From NCBI RefSeq assembly GCF_001519055.1, contig NZ_KQ954290.1:67997-131996 (forward strand): a stretch of 64,000 nucleotides of DNA, in the 5' to 3' direction. The notes below the pieces were generated by a model that saw only the letters and a list, made by a program, of their open reading frames with translations, made no database searches and had not been told where the DNA came from. Positions 1 through 9,847 of this stretch are shown here, one piece after another (the first letter of the stretch is position 1; every line of letters starts with the position of its first letter). A program made the position numbers and the translations under genes. The DNA is from Novosphingobium sp. Fuku2-ISO-50. GTDB lineage: Bacteria; Pseudomonadota; Alphaproteobacteria; Sphingomonadales; Sphingomonadaceae.

Positions 1-1
1 A

Positions 2-496
2 ACGGAGCGCGTGCGCGCGGAACTGGGGCATCCGATCATGGTCACGCCGTTTCCGCAGATGGTGATGAGTCAGGCGCTCTACAACGTCATCGGCGCGCGA
101 CGCTATGCGCAAGTCTCTGACGAAGTGCTGCGGTATGTCATGGGCAAGTTCGGTCGGCCGACCAGCCCGCTGGACCGGGCAGTCGAATCCGCCATTCTCG
201 ACCGACCGCGCGCCGCCGAAGTGGCTGCAGAGCCGCCGTTCCCGACACTCGCAGACCTGCGCCGCAAATGGGGCGCGCATCTGCCGGAGGAGGAATTTCT
301 GCTGCGTGCGGTGATGCCGCCTGCCCAGGTGGATGCCATGTATGCGGCGGGATCGTCATCAGCCCATTACAATCCCGCTGCGGCACCTGTGCTGCGCCTG
401 CTGAAGGAATTGGCGGCGCGTCCTGCGGCGCGCGACATCGTGATCGAAACCGCCGACACCCGCCTCGCTCTCCATGGAGGCGCCCATGTTGCCTGA
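2..496 (+). CDS. Biotin-dependent carboxyltransferase (oxaloacetate decarboxylase/pyruvate carboxylase type), C-terminal part
   Basis: The frame is open from the first bases, so the 5' end lies outside the window and only about 164 C-terminal residues are seen. The visible part (GHPIMVTPFPQMVMSQA, then VSDEVLRYVMGKFGRP, then HLPEEEFLLRAVMP) matches the C-terminal region of the HMGL-like carboxyltransferase subunit, which moves CO2 between biotin and pyruvate/oxaloacetate. No biotinyl domain follows, so the biotin carrier would be separate. The stop codon lies inside the next gene, which suggests translational coupling. A related 2-oxoacid carboxyltransferase is possible. Confidence 0.75.
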   Translation, partial: TERVRAELGHPIMVTPFPQMVMSQALYNVIGARRYAQVSDEVLRYVMGKFGRPTSPLDRAVESAILDRPRAAEVAAEPPFPTLADLRRKWGAHLPEEEFLLRAVMPPAQVDAMYAAGSSSAHYNPAAAPVLRLLKELAARPAARDIVIETADTRLALHGGAHVA

Positions 497-1358
497 TACC
501 CTGCCCGAAGCTGTCGCCGCGAAAATCGCAACCGCGCGCGGCTTCATTTTCGACATGGACGGCACGATCGCGCTCGGCAACGCCGCCAGCGGGGGTCACG
601 AAGCGCTGCCCGGCGCGATCGATCTGCTGGCGGCCTTGCGGCGGCGCTCGATCCCGTTTCGCGTGTTCACCAACGGCACGGCCAAGGCTCCGGCCACGTA
701 TGCCAAGGGCCTGCGCGCCGCCGGTTTCGATATCGCCGACGACGAGATGATGACCCCGTCGACCAGCGCGGCGATCTGGCTGGAACGCCAGGGGCTTACC
801 CGCGTGCGCGTGCTGGGCGATCCCGGCGTCGCCGAACCCTTGCTGGCCCGCGGACTGGAAGTGATCGGACCATCGCAAAAGGCCGATGTCGATGCCGTCT
901 ATACCTGCTGGTTCCGGGGCTTCACGTTTCCCGATCTGGAGGCGGCCTGCGCGAGTGTGTGGGACGGCGCACGGCTGACCACGGCCAGCCATGTGCCCTT
1001 CTTTGCGACAGCCAACGGGCGCGGCATCGGATCGAGCTTTGCCATCAATCAGATGATTGCCTCGCTGACGGGCAAGCGCGCCAAAGTGCTGGGGAAGCCG
1101 TCGCGGGCCGCGTTCGATGTGACGCTGGCGGCGATGGGCCTGCCGCGCAGCGCAGCGGGCGACATCATGGTGGTGGGCGATGACCCGGCGCTGGAAATGG
1201 CGATGGCCAGGACAGCCGGCGCCACCGGTATCGGCATGACCACCGGACTGATGCGACCCGAAACGATCTCCGGCCTGCCCGACCGGTTCCAGCCCCATGC
1301 GGTGATCGGACGATTGCAGGCGATCACCCGGGCGCTTGCCGATCACGCCACCGTGTGA
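474..1358 (+). CDS. HAD-superfamily class IIA phosphatase (NagD-like)
   Basis: A 294-residue cytosolic hydrolase with the HAD motifs in order: nucleophile DMDGT at residues 27-31, motif II FTNG at 65-68, motif III lysine in GKPS at 207-210, and acidic motif IV GDDP at 235-238. The spacing and the large C2-type cap between motifs II and III are typical of the NagD/4-nitrophenylphosphatase group, which removes phosphate from small sugar or nucleotide phosphates. The start overlaps the upstream gene by 23 nt; an ATG at 486 would give a shorter overlap. The substrate cannot be predicted. Confidence 0.85.
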   Translation: MEAPMLPDTLPEAVAAKIATARGFIFDMDGTIALGNAASGGHEALPGAIDLLAALRRRSIPFRVFTNGTAKAPATYAKGLRAAGFDIADDEMMTPSTSAAIWLERQGLTRVRVLGDPGVAEPLLARGLEVIGPSQKADVDAVYTCWFRGFTFPDLEAACASVWDGARLTTASHVPFFATANGRGIGSSFAINQMIASLTGKRAKVLGKPSRAAFDVTLAAMGLPRSAAGDIMVVGDDPALEMAMARTAGATGIGMTTGLMRPETISGLPDRFQPHAVIGRLQAITRALADHATV

Positions 1359-1373
1359 CGCGTCCAGCTCTGA

Positions 1374-2015
1374 TCAAGCCAGTGGTTTTGGACCGCGTGG
1401 TTGCTGCATCGCGGCCACTTCGGCGCGCACCATCTCCAGCGCCAGCATCGCCACCTGCGCGATTTCGTCTTCGGGCTGCATCGACCGCTGCTGGATAAGG
1501 CCGAGCGACATGGCGAGAATCAGATTGGCCAGTTGCACCCTGCGCATCGCGAGATGCTCACCCGGCGCAAGCGCTTCAAGCGCACGAAGGATCGCGCCAA
1601 ACACATCTTCGCGCATCGCCGTGAAAATGGCGGCGATCCGTTCGTTGCGCCCCGCCTCGGCGACAATCTCGGCCAGCAGTACCTCTGATGCGTCATCACC
1701 GGGCCCGAGAAAATCGGCAAACCAGGACCAGATCAACTCGGTATGGCCGTCTTCAATGTCGCGCTGAAGCGATTCGAACTTGAGAAACTCGGCGCAATCT
1801 GTGCGCACGATCCTTGCGATGATTTCCTCCTTGCAGGAAAAGTCGCGATAGAGCTGCCCGACGGCGACCCCTGATTCCCTGGCGATCTGCGCCACCCCCG
1901 TGGCGTGAAAGCCGTTTATCAAAAAGAGCCTGCGCGCAGACGCCATAATCCTTTCGCGCCGCGCATTCGCGCGATCGGCGTGGATTGTGATTTTCTCCGA
2001 TCCCTGTTTCATCAT
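1374..2015 (-). CDS. TetR/AcrR-family transcriptional repressor
   Basis: A protein of about 213 residues with an N-terminal TetR helix-turn-helix (RRERIMASARRLFLINGF, then GVAQIARESGVAVGQLYRDF) and a helical C-terminal ligand domain. I start it at the ATGATG at 2010-2015, where GGAG precedes the codons; a longer reading to 2105 would run into the opposite promoter region. It is divergent from the RND efflux operon, the usual arrangement of a local efflux repressor. It converges with the HAD gene (16 nt between stops). The inducer is unknown. Confidence 0.85.
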   Translation of the reverse strand: MMKQGSEKITIHADRANARRERIMASARRLFLINGFHATGVAQIARESGVAVGQLYRDFSCKEEIIARIVRTDCAEFLKFESLQRDIEDGHTELIWSWFADFLGPGDDASEVLLAEIVAEAGRNERIAAIFTAMREDVFGAILRALEALAPGEHLAMRRVQLANLILAMSLGLIQQRSMQPEDEIAQVAMLALEMVRAEVAAMQQPRGPKPLA

Positions 2016-2021
2016 CTCCAG

Positions 2022-2041
2022 CTCTGATTTAACTCTGATTT
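2022..2041. promoter_or_regulatory. Direct repeat CTCTGATTT x2, candidate TetR operator
   Basis: Two copies of CTCTGATTT begin at 2022 and 2033, so they lie 11 bp (about one helical turn) apart. They sit in the 112-bp gap between the divergent tetR and efflux genes. A TTGACG box at 2047-2052 could be the -35 element for the efflux side, with a weak -10. TetR proteins usually bind palindromes, so the assignment is tentative. Confidence 0.3.
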
Positions 2042-2127
2042 TTCCGTTGACGATAGCACCCGCTTCGCAGTAGCAGCAAATGCGAGTGAACGCTCTCTCT
2101 CTCATAAATCATTCGGCAGACATACGC

Positions 2128-3318
2128 ATGACATTTTTTCGTCGCACCACGCCGGCTCTGGTCCTCCTCCTTGCCGCCTGCGGCGGCCAAGCCCCGCAAG
2201 GCGCTGGTGCGGGCGGTGCTGCGCCGGTTTCTTACGTCGTTGTCAAGCAGGATACGATCACGCTGACGACCGAATTGCCGGGCCGGACCTCTCCGTATGA
2301 AAGTTCGGATGTGCGCCCCCAGGTCAATGGCCTGATCGTGGCGCGCCTGTTCACCGAAGGCGACATGGTGCATCAGGGGCAGCCGCTCTATCGGATCGAC
2401 CCCGCCCCCTACGAGGCCTCTGTAGCCAGCGCGCGCGCGGCGCTGGCCAAGGCGCAGGCCGCGATTGCCTCGAACGAGGCGCTGGCGCGGCGCTATGGCG
2501 AACTGGTCAAGATCAACGCCATCGCCAGGCAGGATTACGAGAATGCGCTGACAACCGCCGCGCAGGCCCGCGCCGATGTAGCCGCGCAGCAGGCCGCCCA
2601 GCACAGCGCGCAGATCGATCTGGCCCGCACCACCGTGCGCGCGCCGATCAGCGGAAGGATCGGACGCTCGCTCTTTACCACCGGCGCGCTGGTTTCGGCC
2701 TCGCAAAGCAGCGCGCTGACCACGATCCAGCGGCTCGCCCCGATCTACGTCGATATTCAGCAATCAAGCGCCGATCTGCTCAAGCTGCGCCAGCAGATCC
2801 TGGCCGGCAAGATCGCCCGCGATGGCAATGCCAAAGTGCAGTTGATCCTTGAGGACGGCAGTACTTATGCTCCGCTGGGCGCGTTGCGCTTTGCCGATGT
2901 AACCGTGGATCAGACCACCGGATCGCAAGTGATCCGCGCGCTGTTTCCCAATCCCGACGGGTTGTTGATGCCCGGCATGTTCGTGCGCGCGCGGCTCGTC
3001 GAAGGCACGCAGCAAAACGCCATGCTGGTGCCGCAACGCGCGGTGGGCCGCGATGAGCGCGGCAATCCCACCGTGATGGTCGTGGGCACAGACAACAAGG
3101 TCGAAGTGCGTCCGCTCCAGTCCGGCCGGACATCGGGCAGCGACTGGGTGGTGACCGCCGGGCTGCGCCCGGGTGACAAGGTGATCGTCGAAGGCGGCAT
3201 GATGCTGCGCCCCGGCATGCCTGTCACGCCCCAGCCGTGGAACCCGAACGCACCGCAAGGCCAGGGCGCTGCCGATCCCTCCTCACAGGCCCCCTCCTCT
3301 CAGGTAAAGCAACACTGA
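2128..3318 (+). CDS. RND efflux periplasmic adaptor (membrane fusion) lipoprotein
   Basis: A 396-residue protein of the AcrA/MexA family that bridges the inner-membrane pump and the outer-membrane channel. The N-terminus is a lipoprotein signal with lipobox LAAC (Cys18). Next come the first beta-barrel and lipoyl half ([12 protein letters not shown], then [10 protein letters not shown]), a coiled-coil hairpin rich in Ala/Gln (about residues 95-165), the second lipoyl half ([12 protein letters not shown]) and C-terminal barrel domains. The ATG at 2128 is preferred because it starts the signal peptide directly; the frame remains open upstream to 2080. The stop overlaps the pump start by one base. 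Confidence 0.92.
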   Translation: MTFFRRTTPALVLLLAACGGQAPQGAGAGGAAPVSYVVVKQDTITLTTELPGRTSPYESSDVRPQVNGLIVARLFTEGDMVHQGQPLYRIDPAPYEASVASARAALAKAQAAIASNEALARRYGELVKINAIARQDYENALTTAAQARADVAAQQAAQHSAQIDLARTTVRAPISGRIGRSLFTTGALVSASQSSALTTIQRLAPIYVDIQQSSADLLKLRQQILAGKIARDGNAKVQLILEDGSTYAPLGALRFADVTVDQTTGSQVIRALFPNPDGLLMPGMFVRARLVEGTQQNAMLVPQRAVGRDERGNPTVMVVGTDNKVEVRPLQSGRTSGSDWVVTAGLRPGDKVIVEGGMMLRPGMPVTPQPWNPNAPQGQGAADPSSQAPSSQVKQH

Positions 3319-6300
3319 TGTCGCGCTTTTTCATCGATCGCCCCATCTTTGCATGGGTTGTCGCGATCATCCTGATGCTGGCCGGTCTGCTGGCTATCCA
3401 AACGCTGCCGATTGCCCAGTTTCCGACGATTGCGCCCCCTGCGGTCTCGATCACGGCGACATATCCCGGCGCGGATGCGGAAACGCTGGAAAAGACCACG
3501 ACCCAGATCATCGAGCAGCAGATGAAGGGGCTTGACCACCTTCGCTACTTCTCGTCCTCCTCCTCGTCTTCGGGTACGGTGACGATCACCCTGACCTTTG
3601 AGCAGGGCACCAACCCGGACATTGCGCAAGTCCAGGTGCAGAACAAGTTGCAGGCGTCCACCCCGCTCCTGCCGCAGGAAGTGCAGCAGCAGGGCGTTCA
3701 GGTCGCCAAGTCCACGTCCAACTTTCTGTTGGTGATCGGCCTCTATTCGACCAACGGTTCGCATTCGGCGGTCGATCTTGCCGACTATGTCGCCTCGAAA
3801 TTGCAGGATCCGCTCTCACGCGTGAATGGCGTGGGCGATACCCAGGTGTTCGGGTCGCAATATGCGATGCGTGTGTGGGTCGATCCCGTCAAGCTGAGCA
3901 AATATGCGCTGACGATGGATGATGTGACCACCGCGATCAAGGCGCAGAACGCGCAGGTTTCGGCGGGCCAGATCGGCGCGCTGCCCGCGCCCAAAGAGCA
4001 GATGCTCAACGCCACCGTCTCGGTCCAGTCGCGGCTGACCACGCCCGATCAGTTCGCAGCGATCCGGCTGAAGAGCGGCACCGACGGGTCGCAAGTGCGG
4101 CTTGGCGATGTGGCGCGCGTGGCCATTGGTGCGGAAAACTACGGCTTTGAATCAAAGTGGAATGGCCAGCCGGCCGCAGGCATGGGGGTCAAGCTGGCGC
4201 CGGGCGCCAATGCGCTTACCACGGTCGATGCGGTCAAGGCCCGCATCGCCGAGATTTCCAGGCAGTTTCCCGGCGATGTGAAAGTGGTTTACGCTTTCGA
4301 CTCCACACCTTTCGTCCGGCTCTCGGTCGAACAGGTGGTCCACACGCTGATCGAGGCGGTGGTGCTGGTCTTCCTCGTGATGTTCCTGTTTCTGCAAAAC
4401 TGGCGCGCCACGCTGATCCCGACCATCGCCGTGCCGGTGGTCTTGCTGGGCACTTTTGCCGTGATGTCGGTGGCGGGCTATTCGATCAATACGCTCACGC
4501 TGTTCGGCATGGTGCTGGCGATCGGCCTGCTCGTCGACGACGCCATCGTGGTGGTCGAAAATGTCGAGCGCCTGATCGTCACCGAACATCTCAGCCCGCT
4601 CGATGCCGCGCGAAAGTCGATGGACGAGATTTCCAGCGCGCTGATCGGTGTGGCGCTGGTGCTTTCGGCGGTGTTTCTGCCGATGGCCTTCTTTGCCGGA
4701 TCGACCGGTGTGATCTATCGCCAGTTCTCGATCACCATCGTTTCGGCCATGGTGCTTTCGGTGGCGGTGGCGCTGATCCTGACGCCCGCACTTTGCGCGA
4801 CGATCCTGAAGCCCCACGATCCCGACAAGAAGCGGGGCAACAGCCCGCTCGCCCGCTTTTTCGACTGGTTCAACGACAAGTTCGACCGCGGGCAAGTCCG
4901 CTATGAACGGGGCGTCCGCCGCACCGCGCGGGACTGGAAGCGTTCGATGCTGGTCTATGCCCTCATCATCGGCGGGCTGGCGGTGCTCTTCATGCGCCTC
5001 CCCTCCGGCTTTCTGCCCGACGAAGATCAGGGCACGGTGATCGCCGTGCTGCAAGGTCCGGCCGGATCAACCGCCGCGCGCACCGAAAAGGGCCTTGAGC
5101 TGATCCGCAACACCATGCGTCAGGGTGAAGCCCGGAATGTCGCAGGCGTGTTCACCATCAACGGCTTCAGCTTTGCCGGATCCGGGCAGAACAGCGGCAT
5201 GGCCTTTGTTCCGCTCAAGCCCTGGGCCGAACGCTCGGGCGCGGTCAATTCGGCGCAAATGATCGCGCGGCGGGCGATGGGTGCCTTCTCGCACTATCGC
5301 GATGGGCTGATCTTTGCCATCACCCCGCCTGCGGTGCAGGAACTGGGCAATGCGACCGGCTTTGATCTGCAATTGGTGGATCAGGCCGGGATCGGGCATG
5401 CGGCCCTGCTCCAGACCCGCAACATGCTGCTGGGCATGGCGGCGCAAAATCCCAAGCTGGTGGGCGTGCGGCCCAATTCGCTGGAAGATGCGCCCCAGCT
5501 CAAGGTCAATGTGGATCAGGACAAGGCGCGCGCGCTGGGTCTGGATCTGGGCACGGTCAACAGCGGCATTTCCTCCGCCTGGGGCGGCGCCTATGTCAAC
5601 GACTTCCTCGATCGGGGCCGCGTGAAGCGTGTCTATGTTCAGGCCGACACCGCATATCGCATGGCGCCTGAAGATCTCGGCAAGCTCTATGCCCGGGGCA
5701 GCAGCGGGAGCATGGCCCCCTTCACCGCCTTTTCCACGCTGTCATGGGCGCAGGCGCCGGTGCAACTGACCCGCTATAACGGCCAGCCCGCGATGGAAGT
5801 GCTGGGCGCGCCGGCTCCCGGCGTTTCCACCGGCGACGCGATGGCAGCCATGGAAGCGATCCACGCCAAGCTGCCGCCGGGCACCGCGCTGCAATGGACG
5901 GGCCTCTCCTATGAGGAAAGGCTCTCCGGCGGCCAGGCGCCGCTGCTCTATGCGCTTTCGCTGCTCATCGTGTTCCTCTGCCTTGCCGCGCTCTATGAAA
6001 GCTGGACGGTGCCGGTTTCGGTCATCATGGTGGTGCCGCTGGGCGTGATCGGCGCGGTACTCGCCGCAACGCTCACCGGGCTGAACAATGACATCTATCT
6101 GCAGGTCGGGCTTATCACCACGATCGGCGTTTCGGCCAAGAATGCGATTCTGATCGTGGAATTTGCCGAAGAGCGGATGCGCGACGGCATGAGCGCGTTT
6201 GATGCGGCGATCGCGGCGGCCCGGCTTCGCCTGCGCCCGATCCTGATGACCAGCCTCGCCTTCATCTTCGGTGTTCTGCCGCTGGCGATAGCGCATGGCG

Positions 6301-6518
6301 CGGGGGCGGGCGGCCAAAACGCGATCGGCCGGGCGGTGGTCGGCGGCATGCTCTCCGCCACCGTTCTGGCGATCTTTCTGGTGCCGATGTTCTTTGTCGT
6401 CGTGCGGCAGATGGCCGGTCGCGTGCGCAGCCAAACCCCGTCGGACCCCATCGAGCCGGATCTCAGCGAGCCGGATCTCAGCAAGCATGACGGCGCCGAT
6501 GCGCGCCGGGGAGCATGA
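3318..6518 (+). CDS. RND multidrug efflux pump, inner-membrane subunit (HAE1 family)
   Basis: A protein of 1066 residues, close to the normal size of AcrB/MexB. It opens with [18 protein letters not shown], the standard first membrane helix. The proton-relay aspartates are present in [16 protein letters not shown] (TM4) and the conserved lysine in [11 protein letters not shown] (TM10). Two large periplasmic loops carry the substrate pockets. It is the proton-driven drug or solvent exporter of the tripartite system, translationally coupled to the adaptor (TGATG) and the channel (ATGA). The C-terminal tail contains two copies of EPDLS encoded by a 15-bp direct repeat. Substrates cannot be told from the sequence. 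Confidence 0.95.
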   Translation: MSRFFIDRPIFAWVVAIILMLAGLLAIQTLPIAQFPTIAPPAVSITATYPGADAETLEKTTTQIIEQQMKGLDHLRYFSSSSSSSGTVTITLTFEQGTNPDIAQVQVQNKLQASTPLLPQEVQQQGVQVAKSTSNFLLVIGLYSTNGSHSAVDLADYVASKLQDPLSRVNGVGDTQVFGSQYAMRVWVDPVKLSKYALTMDDVTTAIKAQNAQVSAGQIGALPAPKEQMLNATVSVQSRLTTPDQFAAIRLKSGTDGSQVRLGDVARVAIGAENYGFESKWNGQPAAGMGVKLAPGANALTTVDAVKARIAEISRQFPGDVKVVYAFDSTPFVRLSVEQVVHTLIEAVVLVFLVMFLFLQNWRATLIPTIAVPVVLLGTFAVMSVAGYSINTLTLFGMVLAIGLLVDDAIVVVENVERLIVTEHLSPLDAARKSMDEISSALIGVALVLSAVFLPMAFFAGSTGVIYRQFSITIVSAMVLSVAVALILTPALCATILKPHDPDKKRGNSPLARFFDWFNDKFDRGQVRYERGVRRTARDWKRSMLVYALIIGGLAVLFMRLPSGFLPDEDQGTVIAVLQGPAGSTAARTEKGLELIRNTMRQGEARNVAGVFTINGFSFAGSGQNSGMAFVPLKPWAERSGAVNSAQMIARRAMGAFSHYRDGLIFAITPPAVQELGNATGFDLQLVDQAGIGHAALLQTRNMLLGMAAQNPKLVGVRPNSLEDAPQLKVNVDQDKARALGLDLGTVNSGISSAWGGAYVNDFLDRGRVKRVYVQADTAYRMAPEDLGKLYARGSSGSMAPFTAFSTLSWAQAPVQLTRYNGQPAMEVLGAPAPGVSTGDAMAAMEAIHAKLPPGTALQWTGLSYEERLSGGQAPLLYALSLLIVFLCLAALYESWTVPVSVIMVVPLGVIGAVLAATLTGLNNDIYLQVGLITTIGVSAKNAILIVEFAEERMRDGMSAFDAAIAAARLRLRPILMTSLAFIFGVLPLAIAHGAGAGGQNAIGRAVVGGMLSATVLAIFLVPMFFVVVRQMAGRVRSQTPSDPIEPDLSEPDLSKHDGADARRGA
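6453..6482 (+). repeat. 15-bp tandem repeat x2 in the tail of the RND pump gene
   Basis: GAGCCGGATCTCAGC occurs twice in perfect tandem and encodes [10 protein letters not shown] in the non-conserved cytoplasmic tail of the pump. The reading frame is kept. Confidence 0.9.
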
Positions 6519-7948
6519 TGCCCGTGACCAAGCCTTTCTCAACCCTCATGCTGCTTTGCGCGGGCAGCCTGCTGGCCGGGTGCAATCTCGCACCGAAATA
6601 TGTGCGGCCCGCTGCGGCTGTCCCGCCCGCGCTGCCGCAAGGCGGGGTCTATCCGGCAGCCGCGAGCGATGCAGCCGACATCAGCCGGGTCGGCTGGCGC
6701 GATTTCTTCATCGACGCGCGGCTGCGGCAGGTGATCGCAATCGGGCTGCAAAACAATCAGGATCTGCGGCTGGCCGTAGCCAATGTGCTGGAAGCCCGCG
6801 CGCAGTTTCACACCCAGCGTGCCAGTCTGTTTCCGGCGGTGAGCGCGAGCGGGTCCGGCACGTATACCAACACCGCCTCGATGACGGCGACCACCGGCGC
6901 ATCGACGGGCGGTTCTGCCGACATCCAGTATTTTTCGGGCAGCGCGGGCGTGTCGTCCTATGAGATCGATCTCTTCGGGCGGGTGCGCAATCTGACCAAG
7001 GCGGCGCAAGAGCAATATTTCGCGAACGAGGAAGCCCAGCGCGCCGCCCGCGTCACGCTGATCGGCGAGATCGCCGCCGACTGGCTGACGCTGGCCTCGG
7101 ACCGCGACCAGCTCAAGACCTCGCAAGGCGTGCTCAAGGCCTATGAACAGACCTTTGATCTGACCCGTGCCAAATTTGCCATCGGCACCAGTTCGGAACT
7201 CGACACGCGCCAGGCGGAAACCAATTATCAGTCCGCCCGCAACGATATTGCCGTGTTGCAAACCCAAATCGCGCAAGACATCAACGCGTTGCAACTGCTG
7301 ACCGGCGCCACGCTGCCCGCGGACCTGCTGCCCGACGGACTGGGCGATCAGGCCTTTACAATCCAGAGCCTGCCCGGCCAGCTGCCATCGCAAGTGCTGC
7401 TGCACCGCCCCGATGTGTTGCAGGCCGAGCATCAGCTTATCGCGCAAAACGCCAATATCGGCGCCGCACGGGCAGCCTTCTTTCCGCAGATCTCGCTGAC
7501 CGCGACGATCGGGACGATCAGCCCGGCGCTGGGGAGTGCCTTTGGCGCGGGCACCGGCACCTATACCGTAGCACCGTCGGCCAGCCTGCCGCTGTTCGAC
7601 TTCGGCAAAAATCAGGCCAATCTGAATTATGCCCGCGCCGCGCGCGAAGCGGCGGTCGCCACCTATCAGAAAACGATCCAGACCGCCTTTCGCGAGGTGG
7701 CCGATGCACTGGCTCAGCGCGGCACGATGGATGAGCAGATGGCCGCGCAAACCGCCCGCGCCAAATCCGCGCGGCAGGCCGCCAGACTGTCGGATGCCCG
7801 CTATCGGGCCGGGGTGGATTCGTTCCTCGTGGCACTGGATTCGCAGCGCACGGCCTATGCCGCCGAACAGCAGTTGGTGACCACGCGACTGAGCCGGGCG
7901 AGCAATCTGGTGACGCTGTATCGGACGCTGGGCGGCGGACTGGATTGA
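6515..7948 (+). CDS. Outer-membrane efflux channel lipoprotein (NodT/OprM family)
   Basis: A 477-residue trimeric outer-membrane channel of the TolC superfamily. It has a lipoprotein signal peptide with lipobox LAGC (Cys23) and the family opening NLAPKYVRP. Two repeated OEP domains follow, with the sequences [15 protein letters not shown] and [15 protein letters not shown]. It completes the tripartite efflux operon and overlaps the pump gene in an ATGATG context. An unrelated small gene begins 67 bp downstream. Confidence 0.93.
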   Translation: MMPVTKPFSTLMLLCAGSLLAGCNLAPKYVRPAAAVPPALPQGGVYPAAASDAADISRVGWRDFFIDARLRQVIAIGLQNNQDLRLAVANVLEARAQFHTQRASLFPAVSASGSGTYTNTASMTATTGASTGGSADIQYFSGSAGVSSYEIDLFGRVRNLTKAAQEQYFANEEAQRAARVTLIGEIAADWLTLASDRDQLKTSQGVLKAYEQTFDLTRAKFAIGTSSELDTRQAETNYQSARNDIAVLQTQIAQDINALQLLTGATLPADLLPDGLGDQAFTIQSLPGQLPSQVLLHRPDVLQAEHQLIAQNANIGAARAAFFPQISLTATIGTISPALGSAFGAGTGTYTVAPSASLPLFDFGKNQANLNYARAAREAAVATYQKTIQTAFREVADALAQRGTMDEQMAAQTARAKSARQAARLSDARYRAGVDSFLVALDSQRTAYAAEQQLVTTRLSRASNLVTLYRTLGGGLD

Positions 7949-7953
7949 CCCCT

Positions 7954-7974
7954 TGCCGAAAGACAAAATCGGCA
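7954..7974 (+). terminator. Weak hairpin after the efflux operon
   Basis: TGCCGA at 7954-7959 and TCGGCA at 7969-7974 can pair around a 9-nt A-rich loop, 6 bp after the outer-membrane channel stop. There is no clear T-run, so it may be a weak terminator or chance. Confidence 0.25.
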
Positions 7975-8015
7975 TAATCTCTCCCCAATAAAACCAATTC
8001 GGGAGTGGTGAGGCC

Positions 8016-8393
8016 GTGGACGATTCAATCGTGAATGCGGGCGTGAATGCGGGCGTGAATGCGGGCGTGAATGCGGGCGTGAATGCGGGCGTGAATGCGG
8101 GCGTGAATGCGGGCGTGAATGCGGGCGTGAATGCGGGCAGTGCAGGAAATGCTGGTGAGGAAAGCCTCATCATCCTTGAAAGCCTGTTGTGCCTGATGCG
8201 TGAGAAAAACCTGCTGACGCGCAGCGACATCGAGCTGCTCTGCGCCAAAGTGGGCCGCCGGGCAGAGGGCGAGAGCAAGAACCCCCTGCCCTGCCGCTCG
8301 GAAAGCGCGCAAGTGGCGCATAGTTACCTGCGCCAGCTGACCACGTATCTGGGCCAGCGCTATGGCGGCAAGCATGCGCGGCATCTCAGCTAG
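8016..8393 (+). CDS. Small hypothetical protein with nine N-terminal VNAG repeats
   Basis: A 125-residue protein of unknown function. After MDDSI it contains nine perfect VNAG units, then SAGNAGEE. A more ordinary helical stretch follows (SLIILESLLCLMREKNLLTRSDIELLCAKVG) and then a basic tail (YLRQLTTYLGQRYGGKHARHLS). The start is GTG at 8016 with GGGAG about ten bases upstream. The repeat stays in frame and is not hydrophobic enough for a membrane segment. There is no signal peptide. The opposite strand is also open but gives an unlikely ARIH repeat protein. No family is recognised, and it is not clearly part of either neighbouring operon. Confidence 0.55.
   Translation: MDDSIVNAGVNAGVNAGVNAGVNAGVNAGVNAGVNAGVNAGSAGNAGEESLIILESLLCLMREKNLLTRSDIELLCAKVGRRAEGESKNPLPCRSESAQVAHSYLRQLTTYLGQRYGGKHARHLS
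8031..8138 (+). repeat. 12-bp tandem repeat, nine perfect copies
   Basis: GTGAATGCGGGC is repeated nine times without a mismatch and encodes (VNAG)9 at the start of the small hypothetical gene. Such purity implies recent expansion or ongoing copy-number change by replication slippage. The unit length is a multiple of three, so changes would keep the frame. Confidence 0.97.
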
Positions 8394-8438
8394 TGCGACA
8401 GCGCTGACAAACCGGGCAACAACGCCGCACGCCCGGGC

Positions 8439-8486
8439 CATGTCCGCCCATCAACATGTCCGCCCATCAACATGTCCGCCCATCAA
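8439..8486. repeat. 16-bp tandem repeat x3 covering the CoA-transferase stop codon
   Basis: CATGTCCGCCCATCAA is present three times in exact tandem. The last copy contains the stop codon of the minus-strand CoA-transferase B gene (TCA at 8483-8485). The other two lie in the 3' untranslated region between convergent genes. Unlike the coding arrays here, its unit is not a multiple of three. Confidence 0.95.
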
Positions 8487-9118
8487 TCGGCTTGCCGCAG
8501 CGGGGCGCCGGTGCGCGCGGCAATGGCTTCCAGCGTTTCCCCGGGAGCTGCGCGCAGCAGCCTGTAGGCTTCGCCCATGGGCTTGAAAATGCCAAGCTCG
8601 GTATAGATCCGATCGACCACGCCGCGCCCGGTCGCGGGCAACGACAGCGTTTGCAACAGCTTGGGACGGCCCGCGCGCGTGGTGTGCGTGGTGATCACCC
8701 GCACGCTGCGCGCCCCGGCGACGAGATCCATCGCCCCGCCGACCGCCGGGACGCCGCCCTTGCCCGTCGTCCAGTTCGCAATGTCGCCGTTGGCCGCGAC
8801 TTCGTATGCCCCCAGCACACAGATGTCGATGTGCCCGCCGCGGATCATCGCAAAGCTGTCGGCATGGTGAAAGAACGCGCCGCCGGGGATCAGCGTGACC
8901 GGCTTCTTGCCCGCATTGATCAGCTCCATGTCTTCCTCGGCTGCGGGCGGGCGCGGCCCCATGCCGAGAATGCCGTTTTCGCTGTGCAGCACGACTTCGC
9001 GCCCGGCGGGGATAAAATCGGCGATCCGTTCGGGCTGGCCAATACCCAGATTGACGAAGGCGCCTTCGGGAATCTCGGCCGCAGCGATCGCGGCGATTTC
9101 GTCGGCGGTCCAGCTCAT
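8483..9118 (-). CDS. 3-oxoacid (3-oxoadipate-type) CoA-transferase subunit B
   Basis: A 211-residue beta subunit of a family I CoA-transferase. The active-site glutamate lies in SENGILGMGP (Glu47), which forms the glutamyl-CoA thioester during transfer of CoA from succinyl-CoA to a 3-oxoacid. Other family blocks are VNLGIGQPERIADFIP and GGAMDLVAGA. The ATG at 9118 overlaps the stop of subunit A (ATGA), so the two are coupled. The sequence does not separate PcaJ (3-oxoadipate) from acetoacetate transferases; the aromatic-catabolic context favours 3-oxoadipate or a related acid. Confidence 0.88.
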   Translation of the reverse strand: MSWTADEIAAIAAAEIPEGAFVNLGIGQPERIADFIPAGREVVLHSENGILGMGPRPPAAEEDMELINAGKKPVTLIPGGAFFHHADSFAMIRGGHIDICVLGAYEVAANGDIANWTTGKGGVPAVGGAMDLVAGARSVRVITTHTTRAGRPKLLQTLSLPATGRGVVDRIYTELGIFKPMGEAYRLLRAAPGETLEAIAARTGAPLRQAD

Positions 9119-9825
9119 CGGGCTTGCTCCAAGGCGAGAATATGGTCGCGCTCGCTGATCGGGTCGGCAATGGGAACGACCCGGCTGACGAAAATCGACG
9201 GCGTCACGATCGCTTCCGGGTCGAGTTCGCCCAGCGGTACGACCTTGCGGACTTGCGCAATCGTGGTCTTCGCGGCCATCGCCATGACCGGGCCGAAATT
9301 GCGCGCGGCCTTGCGATAGACGAGATTGCCCCAGCGATCGGCCGCTTCGGCCTTGATCAGCGCGACATCGCCGCAAATTGCGTGTTCGAGGATATGGTCG
9401 CGTCCGGCAAAAGTGCGCGTTTCCTTGCCTTCGGCCAAGGCCGTGCCCACGCCCGAAGGCGTATAGAATGCCGGGATACCCGCGCCGCCCGCGCGCAGCC
9501 GTTCGGCCAGCGTGCCTTGCGGGACAAGTTCGAGCGCGATCTGCCCGTCGCGATACAGCGTTTCAAAGACATGCGCGTGCGAACCGCGCGGGTATGAACA
9601 GATCAGCCGCGCCACCCGCCGTTCGTGCAGCAGCAGGGCCAGCCCAATTTCGCCGTTGCCGGAATTGTTGTTGACCACGGTCAGCTCGCGCGCGCCCTGT
9701 TCGATCAGCGCATGGATCAGCTCGGTCGGATTGCCCGCTTCGCCAAAGCCGCCGATAAGCACGGTGTCGCCGTCGCGCACGCCGTCTATCGCGGCGCGCG
9801 CGTCGGGAAAGATCTTGTCAATCAT
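9115..9825 (-). CDS. 3-oxoacid (3-oxoadipate-type) CoA-transferase subunit A
   Basis: A 236-residue alpha subunit, partner of the downstream B subunit. It carries the family signature DGDTVLIGGFGEAGNP near residue 20 and GNLVYRKAARNFGPVMA in the C-terminal half. The ATG at 9825 follows GAAAGG. The gene lies 22 bp downstream of the flavin hydroxylase and is probably co-transcribed with it, which suggests that the acid made by the ring-cleavage route is activated to its CoA ester here. Confidence 0.88.
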   Translation of the reverse strand: MIDKIFPDARAAIDGVRDGDTVLIGGFGEAGNPTELIHALIEQGARELTVVNNNSGNGEIGLALLLHERRVARLICSYPRGSHAHVFETLYRDGQIALELVPQGTLAERLRAGGAGIPAFYTPSGVGTALAEGKETRTFAGRDHILEHAICGDVALIKAEAADRWGNLVYRKAARNFGPVMAMAAKTTIAQVRKVVPLGELDPEAIVTPSIFVSRVVPIADPISERDHILALEQAR

Positions 9826-9847
9826 GGATGATGCCTTTCGCGCGCGA

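Noticed and set aside
138..1346. Long minus-strand open frame opposite the carboxyltransferase and HAD genes
   Set aside because: It mirrors the codon pattern of two well-supported plus-strand genes and its product is Arg/Gly/His-rich without family blocks.
8031..8138. CRISPR array
   Set aside because: Units are 12 bp and directly adjacent with no spacers; no cas genes are nearby.
6539..8278. 579-codon minus-strand open frame opposite the outer-membrane channel and VNAG genes
   Set aside because: Antisense shadow of high-GC coding sequence; the repeated ARIH/PAFT stretches come from the 12-bp array.
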